Part shown: positions 9,228-18,700 of the stretch, one piece after another
Position numbering within the stretch: the stretch's first letter is position 1
How the letters are laid out: each line of letters begins with the position of its first letter
Notes under the pieces: model-generated
Database searches by the model: none
Told to the model about the DNA's origin: nothing
Seen by the model: the letters and a program-made list of their open reading frames with translations, nothing else
Made by a program: the position numbers and the translations under genes
Source of the DNA: Pseudofrankia coriaricola
GTDB taxonomy: Bacteria > Actinomycetota > Actinomycetes > Frankiales > Frankiaceae
Direction: 5' to 3'
Length of the DNA stretch: 64,000 nt
Assembly: GCF_001854805.1 (NCBI RefSeq)
Contig: NZ_MBLO01000022.1
Span: forward strand, 1-64,000

Positions 9228-9648
9228 GAGATTCGGCCGTGAGTCTGGAAGGTCTCGACGAGCCGCCAGGTGAGCCCGCCACCCGGGTTGCCTACTACCG
9301 CCAGCGGCACACCGTAGCTGAGGAACATGCCTCCGCCCTGACGCGGACGTTCAGCCGGGAGACCTGGAAGTCGGGTCCTGCCACGCTGGCACAGATCAAG
9401 ACGAGCCCTTCGATGCCCTCGGCGCAGCGTCTGGAGTCGCTCATGGCGAAGATGCGAGCGTTCGCCAGCGTGCGCTTGGTCGTCATGTGACGGACGAGCC
9501 ATCCCGCTGTATTTTGTCACGAGTTCTTCACCCTGCGGGCCAAGGGCGGGAGCGTCCTGCCTCGACGGCCTCGAGTTTGGGATTCGGCCTCAGTCGTCAC
9601 TGACTCTCCGGGTTGAAGTAGTCGGTGAATTGATCGGAGAAAGCAGCC
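9228..9648. other. 421-bp stretch without a convincing gene
   Basis: It follows the break in the first toxin-antitoxin copy. Open frames on both strands are short and resemble nothing I know. A GGAG motif near 9635 precedes the TTG start of the next gene. The stretch probably holds decayed DNA plus the promoter of the gene at 9649. Confidence 0.4.
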
Positions 9649-12600
9649 TTGACCACCGTCCAGCACATCTCCATGCGTGTACCGTGGCGCGACCGGCTCT
9701 GGGACGACAAGGTCTGCCACAGTCCGCTCGACAACAGCTCATGCCTGTTGCTCAAGAACATCGGCGGCAGGCGGCGGGATGACTGGGAGACGGACGTCGC
9801 TGGCAGGTCCTTCACCGAACTACCTCGGTACGACCAGCTGCCGTGCCTGTCGGAGCGCGGCACCTTTATGTCCGCCCACGGGTACGTCTTGGAGAAGGAG
9901 CACCCGTACCGGTTCAACAGGGCGCTCAGTGGACACCTCGAGCCGACCAAGGTCTCGGTGCCGCCGTACGCGTTCGAGGCGGTGCCGTTCCGCTGGCTGA
10001 GCCGCGAGACCGTCGAGGCCGAACTCTGGGAGGAGACCGGCGAGTATCGGTCCGAGCGTGAGGACGCCGTCAACAAACTGCTGAGGTTCACGCCCGGGTG
10101 GGTGATGGACGGGCGCAATCAGCGTGCACTGATGGACCGCTTCTTCGAGGATGTCGTCGCCGGCGAGAGCCTGGTCCTGATCTACCTCAAGCACTCGCCC
10201 TTGCAGGAGGAATCGGCGCGGCGGTTGCTCGTTGGTGCCGCCACGGTGACGGCCGTGGCCTCCCCGCCGATGTGGAACCAGTCGGGCCGACAGCCCTTTG
10301 ACTCCGCGATGTGGGAGACGCTCGTCAGTCACAGCCTTCGCCCGGACCAGAAAAACGGGATCCTGCTGCCTTATCAGGAGCTGATCCCGCTGCTGGAGGC
10401 CGGGGAGGACGTGAGTGGCGCCTTGGCATGGGCGCCCGAGGACGCAGCCGTGGAGTTCTCCTACGTCACCGAGCATGTCTCCAACGACACCGCGATCGCC
10501 GCGCTCAACTCGCTCCGCGCGGCCGCCGACGGCATGGCCGCGCTTGGCGTTGCCGTGCCTCCCGCCGCCATTGCATGGGCCGATCAGCAGATCGAGCGCC
10601 TGTGGCAGCTGCGCGGCCCGGCTCCGGGCCTCGCGGCGGTGCTCGGACACCTCGGTGTTGAGTCCGCTCACCGGGTCGTGCGGCGGCTGGTCGCCGAGCC
10701 CGACTGGATCCGAGACCCTTGGGGCTTGGTCGAGCGGGCGCTCGACCAGCGCGACCCCCTCGGCGCGGAGCTCCGTCTGCCAGCGTCCATCAAGCTCACC
10801 TGGCGGGGCTTCGAGTCCGACGAGCGGACCGCGCTGAAGATCCTCTCCGCAATGGACGTCAACCGGGAGCAGGTCGCCGATCTGATGAACGGGCGCTCCA
10901 CCTGGCAGGTCACCGCCGCGGACCTCGTGGACAACCCATACTGCGCCGCCACCTGCACATACCGGTCGCCTCACTCGATCGCGCTGGCCACCGTCGACCA
11001 GGCATGCTTCCCTGCCAGGCATGTCCCATGGGTCAACTTGGTCGACACCTTGATTGGCCTCGACGATCCCGGAGACGCGCGACGTCTCGAAGCGCTGATG
11101 GTCGAGGTCCTGGAACGACTCGCCGAGGAGGGCGACACGCTCGCGAGCGAGCCGCAGATGCTGGCCGCTGCCTCGAACATCCCGCTGACCCGGGCATGCC
11201 CGATTTCCCACCCGCTGCTCGTGGCGCACAAGCTCGATCCGGCGCAACTTGCCGACTACGAGCGGTCGACGGCGCTGGTGGCGGCCGAGCTCGAGGGCGA
11301 CCTGCCCGCGTACAAACTGCAGCACCTCTACGACGCCGGCCTGGATATTTCCGAGCACATGCGGGAACGCCGCCTGGCCCCCCGCTTCGACGTGCCCTTC
11401 GACCCTCGTACGTCCATCGACACCGCCTTCGGCACAGCCGATTCTTCGGACGCTGAGGAAGAGTTGGCTCGCGTGGAGAAGGCGGCCGGGCTCGGCGAAC
11501 TCTTCGCCGCGCGGCTCTCAGTCCTGGTCGGCCCAGCGGGCACCGGCAAGACGTCCCTACTCAAGACGCTGGTCGCACGCCCGGAGATCGCTCAGGACGG
11601 AGTCCTTCTGCTCGCGCCCACCGGCAAGGCGCGGGTCCAGCTGCAGACCAAAGTCGGCCACAAAGCACAGACACTCGCGAGCTTCCTGGTCAAGAAGCGT
11701 GGCTACGACCCTGATACCGGGCGGTACCTGCCCGTGGAAAAGTCAAAGCGCTCCCGTTTCGGCCTGGTCGTGATTGACGAGGCGTCGATGCTTACCGAGG
11801 AGATGCTGGCCTCGACGCTGAGCGCGCTGCAGGGCGTGAAACGTCTCATCCTGGTTGGTGATCATCGGCAGTTGCCGCCAATCGGTGCCGGTCGTCCCTT
11901 CGTCGACATCGTCGAATGGTTGAAGCCCGATGAGTTCACCGGTCCGGTCAGGAGCGCGCCAGGGTATGTGGAGCTCACCGTGTTCCGACGTCAGAAGAGC
12001 GAGGACGGCGAGCGGCACGACTTGGCGCTTGCGCGCTGGTTCGGCGGTGAGGACCTTCCCGGAGCGGCCGACGAGATCTGGCAGCAGCTCCGCCTCGGGA
12101 AGCCGTCGGACACCCTGACCTACCGGCAGTGGGGCGATGCTGGTGTCGTCGCGACCCTCATGGCGGCGATCGAGGAGGAGCTTGGCCTCACGGATACCCC
12201 GGAGCCGGAGAGCGCCTTCAAGCTCACCTACGGTGGACGGATCTCGCCGGACGGGAAATGGGTCAATTGGCCTCTCGGCCTCAAAGGAGCGGGCGACCGC
12301 TGCGAGGAATGGCAGATTTTGTCGCCAACGCGTTCGCGTGTCTTCGGGACCGTGGAGCTCAACCGGCTGCTCAAACAGAAGTATCGGGCCGGCGACCTGG
12401 AGTGGGCACAGAGACGGTACGGTCATCGGCCCCCGAAGCCGCTTGGACCCGAACAGATCGTGCTCGGCGACAAGGTCATGCAGACCCGCAACAACAGCCG
12501 GGCCAAGGCCTGGCCCGACGGTGTCGGCCTCGACTACGTCGCGAACGGCGAGATCGGCGTAGTGGTCAGCCGGGCAAGCACGTCGCCCACCTACGCCAAC

Positions 12601-13380
12601 GTCGAATTTTCCTCACAGATCGGAGCGACCTATGGCTACAGGCCATCGTCGTCGGAGGACCCGTGGCTGGAACTCGCCTGGGCGGTGACTGTCCACAAGT
12701 CGCAGGGCTCTGAGTTTGAGGTCACCTTCTTGGTACTGCCGGCGCGCGTGGCTGTGAGTCGAGAGCTGCTCTACACTGCGCTGACTCGGCAGACGAAGAA
12801 GGTCGTGATCCTGCACGAGGGCACGGTGGACGACCTCTTCGCGCTGGCGTCACCGGCGCTGTCGGAGACCGCGCGCCGCATGACCGACCTTTTCCGCAGA
12901 CCGGCGCCGCGCGAGCTCACCATCGGCGACGACATGCGCCGATTCGATGGCAACCTAATCCACGTGGCCCCGGGCGACGTACTCGTGCGCAGCAAGAATG
13001 AGGTCATTATCGCCTCGATACTGGACGAGATTGTTCCGGATCGGTGGTCCTACGAGCAGCCCCTGACCATCGACGGAGTCACCAAGTACCCCGACTTCAC
13101 CATCGAAACGGCCTCGGGCGACGAGATCATCTGGGAGCACCTGGGAATGATGCGCAACCCCAGGTACGTCGCCGACTGGGCTAGGAAGAAAGCATGGTAC
13201 GTAGCCAACGGGTTCCGTCCCTATGACGAGCCCGACGCCGACGGTTCGCGCGGTGTCCTCGTTTGGACCGACGACCGCGGCGGAGTCGACCAGCCCGCAT
13301 GGGCCGAGATGGCCAAGCAGGTCATGGGAGTCGCGGCCCCAAGACGGGCCGCCAGGAGGGCAGCCGGAAGACGGTCATGA
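9649..13380 (+). CDS. RecD-like SF1 helicase with C-terminal nuclease-like domain
   Basis: 1243 residues from a TTG start with GGAG about 9 bases upstream. Residues 1-600 form a domain of unknown function that begins TTVQHISMRVPWRDRLWD and contains several Cys residues. The helicase follows: Walker A VGPAGTGKTS (about 628), Walker B LVVIDEASM (about 707), GDHRQLPPIG (about 738) and the RecD-type late motif VHKSQGSEF (about 1015), then a TALTRQTKK segment. The C-terminus (about 1110-1200) has the spacing of a PD-(D/E)xK nuclease, with PDFTIE and then IIWEHLGM, so one chain may unwind and cut DNA. It converges on the large methylase/helicase operon and could belong to the same defence island. 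Partners are not proven. Confidence 0.75.
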   Translation: MTTVQHISMRVPWRDRLWDDKVCHSPLDNSSCLLLKNIGGRRRDDWETDVAGRSFTELPRYDQLPCLSERGTFMSAHGYVLEKEHPYRFNRALSGHLEPTKVSVPPYAFEAVPFRWLSRETVEAELWEETGEYRSEREDAVNKLLRFTPGWVMDGRNQRALMDRFFEDVVAGESLVLIYLKHSPLQEESARRLLVGAATVTAVASPPMWNQSGRQPFDSAMWETLVSHSLRPDQKNGILLPYQELIPLLEAGEDVSGALAWAPEDAAVEFSYVTEHVSNDTAIAALNSLRAAADGMAALGVAVPPAAIAWADQQIERLWQLRGPAPGLAAVLGHLGVESAHRVVRRLVAEPDWIRDPWGLVERALDQRDPLGAELRLPASIKLTWRGFESDERTALKILSAMDVNREQVADLMNGRSTWQVTAADLVDNPYCAATCTYRSPHSIALATVDQACFPARHVPWVNLVDTLIGLDDPGDARRLEALMVEVLERLAEEGDTLASEPQMLAAASNIPLTRACPISHPLLVAHKLDPAQLADYERSTALVAAELEGDLPAYKLQHLYDAGLDISEHMRERRLAPRFDVPFDPRTSIDTAFGTADSSDAEEELARVEKAAGLGELFAARLSVLVGPAGTGKTSLLKTLVARPEIAQDGVLLLAPTGKARVQLQTKVGHKAQTLASFLVKKRGYDPDTGRYLPVEKSKRSRFGLVVIDEASMLTEEMLASTLSALQGVKRLILVGDHRQLPPIGAGRPFVDIVEWLKPDEFTGPVRSAPGYVELTVFRRQKSEDGERHDLALARWFGGEDLPGAADEIWQQLRLGKPSDTLTYRQWGDAGVVATLMAAIEEELGLTDTPEPESAFKLTYGGRISPDGKWVNWPLGLKGAGDRCEEWQILSPTRSRVFGTVELNRLLKQKYRAGDLEWAQRRYGHRPPKPLGPEQIVLGDKVMQTRNNSRAKAWPDGVGLDYVANGEIGVVVSRASTSPTYANVEFSSQIGATYGYRPSSSEDPWLELAWAVTVHKSQGSEFEVTFLVLPARVAVSRELLYTALTRQTKKVVILHEGTVDDLFALASPALSETARRMTDLFRRPAPRELTIGDDMRRFDGNLIHVAPGDVLVRSKNEVIIASILDEIVPDRWSYEQPLTIDGVTKYPDFTIETASGDEIIWEHLGMMRNPRYVADWARKKAWYVANGFRPYDEPDADGSRGVLVWTDDRGGVDQPAWAEMAKQVMGVAAPRRAARRAAGRRS

Positions 13381-13383
13381 TTC

Positions 13384-13397
13384 TTCCGGACCCGGAA
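13384..13397. terminator. weak hairpin between convergent helicase genes
   Basis: TTCCGGACCCGGAA starts 4 bases after the stop of the plus-strand helicase gene and can form a 5- to 6-bp stem. There is no T-tract. It lies in the 82-bp gap between convergent genes, so it is a plausible but weak bidirectional terminator. Confidence 0.25.
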
Positions 13398-13462
13398 TGT
13401 GCGTCCGGTCGCGGCACGGTGACGCGCGTGATCGTCTGGATCAGCTCGCCCGGTGACCCGGA

Positions 13463-15718
13463 TCAGAGCTGCAAAGGGAGGAACGGGCTTGGGGCGCCGT
13501 GGTAGGTGATGACCAGGGCATCGCGGGCGCGGGTGGCGGCTACGAAGAGCAGGGATCGGTCCTTCTTGCGTTCGCGGTCGTAGCGGTGGGGGTCGGTGTC
13601 CTGGATGCGGTCGAGGAAGCCGCGGGGGATGTAGCCCTGGCTGGCGGCGGCGATGATCAGTTGTCGGTACTCGAGGCCCTTGAAGCGGTGCATCGTGCCG
13701 ACGTGGACGGCGTTCGTGTCCGCGCCGGTGGTCGGACCGTCGGGTCCGATCTCGACGGCTTCGACGCCGTCGGCTGCCAGGGTGGCGAGTACGTCGGCCG
13801 CCAGGGCACGGGTGGGGACGCAGACGGCGATCCGGCCGCCGGACTGGGTGATGGTGCCGGGTTGGGCGTCGCCGAGCCATGCCCGGACCTGGGCGCTGAT
13901 TGTGTGCTGTTCCTCGGCCCAGGTGTCGTGGCGGAGACGCTCAGGCTCGTCGCCGCTGAGCAGGCTGCGGTAACCGGCGAGGTCCTCGGCGCCGTCGTCG
14001 AGGTTGTCGTAGCTTTCGCCATGCAGGAGCTGAAGGGCGAACTTCAGGATCTGGCGGGTGGTCCGATAGCTGAGTGTCAGCTTGTGGGAGCGGCCCCGGA
14101 TGTTCACGCCCAGGCTGCCGAGGCTGACGACGTTGTCGTAGATCCGCTGGTGGGTGTCGCCGACGAGGAACATGTCGTTGATGCCGGGCGCGACCATGGC
14201 GCGCAGCAGCTTCCAGTGCGCCGGGCTGAGATCCTGGGCCTCATCGACGATCACATGGCGGTAGCGGTGACGCGTTCCGGGACCGGACTGCTCCGCCATG
14301 CCGTCGGCGGCAGCCGCCGCGGCCCGGTCGGCGCGGGCGATCTCCAGCTCGGCCGCGCGCTCGGCGACCTGCTGCCAGGTCCACACGTTCTGGTCGGCCA
14401 GCCGCTTGGTGAACCGCTCGGTCAGCTGCCAGACCACGTCGCGGTCCTGGCGGGTGAGCTGCCGGCCGCGGCCTGGGCGCCGCGCCCGGAAGTAGTCGGC
14501 GCGGGAGCGCAGCACCTGGCCGAGGATGACCTGGGACCATTCGGCGGCGAGGAACTCGGCGCTGAAGCGGGTCTCGCCGAGTTCGAGGAGCATCGCCTTC
14601 CACTCGCGGATCTCGGCGTCCTGGCCGATGGTGCTCCGCCTGGAGTCATCGGCCTCGGACACGACCCGGGCGGCGAGACTGTCGATGTTGACGATGTCGA
14701 CGCGCGCGGTGTGCCCGGCGCCGGCCAGCTCCAGCAGCCGGGTGCGCAGATCGGCGGCGAGGTTCCGGTTGAACGTGGTGAGGAGAATCGACTTGCCGGT
14801 CGTTCCTTCCGGCAGGTCGATCGCCAGGTGCAGAGCCCGGTGCAGGGCGACGATCGTCTTGCCGGTTCCCGGTCCACCGCTGATCCGCGCCGGTCCGTTG
14901 TAGGTGTTGTCCGCGAGCTTGCGCTGGGTCGGATGCAGGAAGACCTGCCACCGGGCGAAAGACTCGGCGAGGATCGCGCGCAGCGCCTCGTCGTCGCTCG
15001 TCACCGGCGTCGACGGCCGGACAACGGCAGCCGCGTAGTCGGTGGTGTCGACGGGTTCCGGCGCGGTGACCGGTGTGGTGACGATCTCCATGACCTCGTC
15101 GGCGGTCTTGCCGTCGTAGAGCGCCATGAGGACGTCGGACGTCAGTTGCGGCACGCAGTCGACGAACTGGAGCAGCTGGTCCTCGGTGGTGAGCTTCCGG
15201 ATCGACGGGAGCAACGGCTCCGCGACGCCGAGTTGCAGCAGCGTGGCGTCGTCGACGTCGGGGAAAAGGCTTGCACCCTGTTCCGGGATGACCGGGTCGG
15301 CCGGGGTGGACCTGGGCGACGTCCCGGGTTGGGGTTCGGCTTTGCCGAGGACGCGGCCGACGATGCTGTTGCCGACGGCGGCCAGGTCGACGACCTCGAT
15401 GCCGCCGGTCACCCGGTTGATCTCGTAGGCGTAGCGGTCGAGGTCGTCGTAGACCTCCTTGCGGTCCTTGACCGAGACCAGGAGATAGTCGCCACCGCCG
15501 ACGTGCAGCAGCAGCGCCCGGTGGTCCTGGCCGACGCGGGCCGAATAAAGGCGCGAGCCGCCCTTGAGCTGCTTGAACCGAAGTGACGGGTGGTTCGGAT
15601 CGGCACGGAACTTCGACTGGAACTCGTACACCGCACCCTTCACGACCCGCGGCAGTTCGAGGATCTCCTTGTCGGCCCGGTCGAGGATCCGCAGGGTGAC
15701 TCGGACCTGGGTACTCAC
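13463..15718 (-). CDS. UvrD-like helicase with RelE/ParE-like N-terminal domain
   Basis: 751 residues from a GTG whose GTGA overlaps the stop of the upstream helicase gene. The frame is open further upstream, but the overlap and the homology support this start. Residues about 1-95 (AVYEFQSKFRADPNHPSLRFKQLKGG, then DHRALLLHVGG and KDRKEVYDDLDRYAYEIN) resemble a RelE/ParE-type fold, as in some stand-alone UvrD-like proteins. The SF1A motifs follow: Walker A ISGGPGTGKTIVALH (about 277), Walker B HVIVDEAQDLSPAHW (about 489), GDTHQRIY, then HVGTMHRFKGLEYRQ and LLFVAATRARDALVI near the end. It should be an ATP-dependent 3'-5' helicase. It is the last gene of a four-gene overlapping operon, so it is probably made with the methylase and the other helicases. 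Confidence 0.85.
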   Translation of the reverse strand: MSTQVRVTLRILDRADKEILELPRVVKGAVYEFQSKFRADPNHPSLRFKQLKGGSRLYSARVGQDHRALLLHVGGGDYLLVSVKDRKEVYDDLDRYAYEINRVTGGIEVVDLAAVGNSIVGRVLGKAEPQPGTSPRSTPADPVIPEQGASLFPDVDDATLLQLGVAEPLLPSIRKLTTEDQLLQFVDCVPQLTSDVLMALYDGKTADEVMEIVTTPVTAPEPVDTTDYAAAVVRPSTPVTSDDEALRAILAESFARWQVFLHPTQRKLADNTYNGPARISGGPGTGKTIVALHRALHLAIDLPEGTTGKSILLTTFNRNLAADLRTRLLELAGAGHTARVDIVNIDSLAARVVSEADDSRRSTIGQDAEIREWKAMLLELGETRFSAEFLAAEWSQVILGQVLRSRADYFRARRPGRGRQLTRQDRDVVWQLTERFTKRLADQNVWTWQQVAERAAELEIARADRAAAAAADGMAEQSGPGTRHRYRHVIVDEAQDLSPAHWKLLRAMVAPGINDMFLVGDTHQRIYDNVVSLGSLGVNIRGRSHKLTLSYRTTRQILKFALQLLHGESYDNLDDGAEDLAGYRSLLSGDEPERLRHDTWAEEQHTISAQVRAWLGDAQPGTITQSGGRIAVCVPTRALAADVLATLAADGVEAVEIGPDGPTTGADTNAVHVGTMHRFKGLEYRQLIIAAASQGYIPRGFLDRIQDTDPHRYDRERKKDRSLLFVAATRARDALVITYHGAPSPFLPLQL

Positions 15719-18700
15719 CGTGTGCTCTCCTGATCCTCGGCCAAGTCCGCTTCGCCGACGGTATTGACGATGCTGTTCCGTGGGTCGTTCGACGGGACGG
15801 GCCGACGGCCGACATCGCGATGGATCCGGGCGGCCAGATCCGTGGCGGTCCAGCCGGTCGCTGGTCGGACGTCCCAGCCGGCCTCCCGGTAGGCCTGGTC
15901 CCGGTTGACGGCCTCCTGGTCGGACTCGTCGACAGGGGCGAGAACGACACCGATCCGCGCGTCCGGCCAGGCCAGCTCCGCCTGCCAGGCACTCGCGCCC
16001 AGCTCGAATCCGACCTCGGGCACCGGAACGGCGCCGGCAGCATCCATGGCGTGTCCGGCCAGGGCCTGGACGAGTTCGACAAGCCCAGGTTCGTCGGGGT
16101 CGACCAGGGCAAGCACTTCCCGCCACGCGGGGTCGGTGAGCGTGCCTGGCCCGCTCGCGGAGCGTGCGGGCCGCGCGGGTGTCGTCGGGCGACCGAGCCA
16201 GGTGGAGGTCTCCTGGTCGAGTGCCCGCGCCGCCTGTGCGTCGTCGAAACCGGCACCCTCGGCGGCGGCGAGCAGGGTCGGATCGAAGTCGTCGAGGCCG
16301 GTGACGGTGAGCTGGACGGCGTCGCCGGCGCCGTCAGCGAGGAACTGAACCAGGTTCGTCCAGGCCAGCCACGACGCCCACCGCCGGCCGTGGGCCGACG
16401 CGATCCCGGCCCCGTCTAGCCCACCCTCGGCCTGGCCATCGGGTTCGTGGCCCCCCGCTCCATCGGCTTGTTCGTTCGCCGAGCCGACAGCCTCGTCCCG
16501 GTCATCGATGACGACCAGTGCGGAGAACACCCGGTTCGCCGCGCCGGCGCGGTCGTCGATCAGGGCGAGCACCGGGCAGCCGACGTCATCCTGCGCCCGC
16601 ACCACGGTGATCGCTCCGGTGGAACGTGGCGCCTGCCTCCCGCGCAGCCCGGCGACGACGGCCGCGGGAACACCGGGCGCATTGACCGGTGTCCGGGTGA
16701 CGCCCGTGGTTTGGAGCAGACCGGCGACCGTCGCCTCGGCTCGCTTCCGCCACCGGTCGCTGTCCGGGTCCGCGAGGAAGGCGAGGAGCTGGTCGACCGG
16801 GTTGACCCAGACGTACCGGTCCAGTTCGTCGGCCGGTCGCGAGGCCGTGAGCTGCCGGTAGATGCCGTGCGCCAGCTGCTGGGCCCGGCCCTGGTAGGGC
16901 GCGCGCGCCGGGGAGGGCGTGCCCGGCGTCCTGGTGCGCCACTCGTCGACGTCGTTCCAGGTGAGCTGGAAGACCCGCACCCCGTGGGCGCGCAGCCGGG
17001 AGCGTTTGTCGGCGTCGTCGGCGAGCCGGTTGTGCTCGGCGGAGGCGTGGTAGCGGAAGCCGTCAAGGTAGATGGCGGCCTCCATGGGAGGGCCGTCGAG
17101 CCGGGCGAAATGCACGTCGGGCCGGGTGCCGGCGATGGTGTGTTGCAGCCGCATCCGCCAGTGCGCGATCCCGCCGTCGGGCCCGGTGATCCGAAGTTCG
17201 GCGGCCCGGACGCCGCCCGCGATGATCGTGCTCGCGCTCAGCGTCCCAGGGGTGTCTGCGCGGGCTGCCCAGGCCCGTAGCCCGTCGAGGAACCGGGCTT
17301 CCAGCTCGCTTTCCACCAGGTGGATCATCGACGCTTGGTCGGCGGGGGCGCTGTCCGTGACCTCCCACTCGTCGAGCAGCTCGCGCAGGACGGCGACGGC
17401 CTCGGCCCGCTGGATCTGGGCGAACTCGTCGCGGCGGGCGTAGCGCAGCAGGCAGCGCGGGCAGCCCGACCGACCGGCGTCGGCGCAGGGGCAGTTCTCG
17501 ATCGCGTCGAGGGCCGCGGTCAGGACCCGGTGGAAGCTGTCCGGGTTAGCGAGCCGGTGCAGGTAGCCAGTGCCGCCCGGCTGGCTGTCATAGAGGACGA
17601 GGAACTGGCGGGTCGTTCCGGTCGCGGCGTCGGGCATGACCGCGGACGTGAGCCGCAGGTGGTCGGGGCTGCCCCGGTACGCGCGGGCGATCCCGAGCCG
17701 CAGCGCCGCCGCGAAGGACGCCCGCCGGGTCGTGATCGACTGGGTGAGGGCAGGCACCAGGATGCGAATAGCCTCGGTGCGCAGCTCGTCCGCGAGCAGC
17801 AGCGGCTGGTGGCGTGCCGACGTCGGAGTACGGCGGTGTCGGCAGTAGAGCCGGTGGTGCTCATGGCCGCGTAGCCCGTCGCCGGACTCCGACCGTTCGC
17901 CGTTCATGGTCCCCGGGCCTTCGGCGTTCTGGCCGAAGCCAGCGCCGCTGGCCGTGGTCGCGGGCGGGCCGTCCACGGCGGTACCGCCGCAGTCGACGCA
18001 CACCTGGAACGGGTTGAGCGACACCGTCTCGCCGGCGAAGAGGTCAGTCGGGTTCCGGTCGGGCCGGGTCGCGCCGAGGTTGAACGTACGGACGATGGCG
18101 GGACGGGCATAGTCGACGCCGAACGTCGCGCCAGTGTGCCGCCAGGAGCGGAAGATCCGCGCCGGATCGACGTCGACGGTGGTCAGCGTCGTGTAGAAAC
18201 GGCCCTCGCGGTCGTCAACCTCGTCGCGGATTCGGACGTCGTCGCGCCGGTCGATCGCGGTGACCCGGGTCGGGCGGAGCACGGTGAACTTCGAGCCGGA
18301 GTCGCCGATGCCGGTCTGCCGGCAGCGGTCGCACGGCCCGGTGCTGTCGACGAGGTGGCCATAGGAGTCCTGCGACCCGCCCGACGAGCCGACGGCCAGG
18401 TCTGGCTGGGGGGTGCGCACGAAGCCGCAGGCGGGGCAGATGCGCCACGTCTCCCAGGCGGGCTTCGTCCGCGGGCCGATGTCGAGGCCGGTGACGCGGT
18501 GGGCGTAGCCGCGGACGTAGTACGTGTTACCAGGAGCGATCTCGGTCAGTGCCTGGCGGACAGGGCGGTCGTACTCGCGGACCTCGCTGACGTACCGGCG
18601 CTCGCCGTCGGCGCTCTGCTCCTCCCAGGTGAGGGTGGCCTCCAGCGTCGTCGCGCCGTCGAACAGTGCGTAGTTCGGCAGCAGACCCAGGTCGACGAGG

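Noticed and set aside
13499-15586. Long open frame opposite the UvrD gene
   Set aside because: It is an antisense shadow in GC-rich DNA; the helicase motifs are on the other strand.
15719-16126. Upstream extension of the UvrD frame to 16126
   Set aside because: It overlaps the C-terminus of the giant helicase and reads as low-complexity Arg/Pro sequence; the GTGA start fits the operon pattern.
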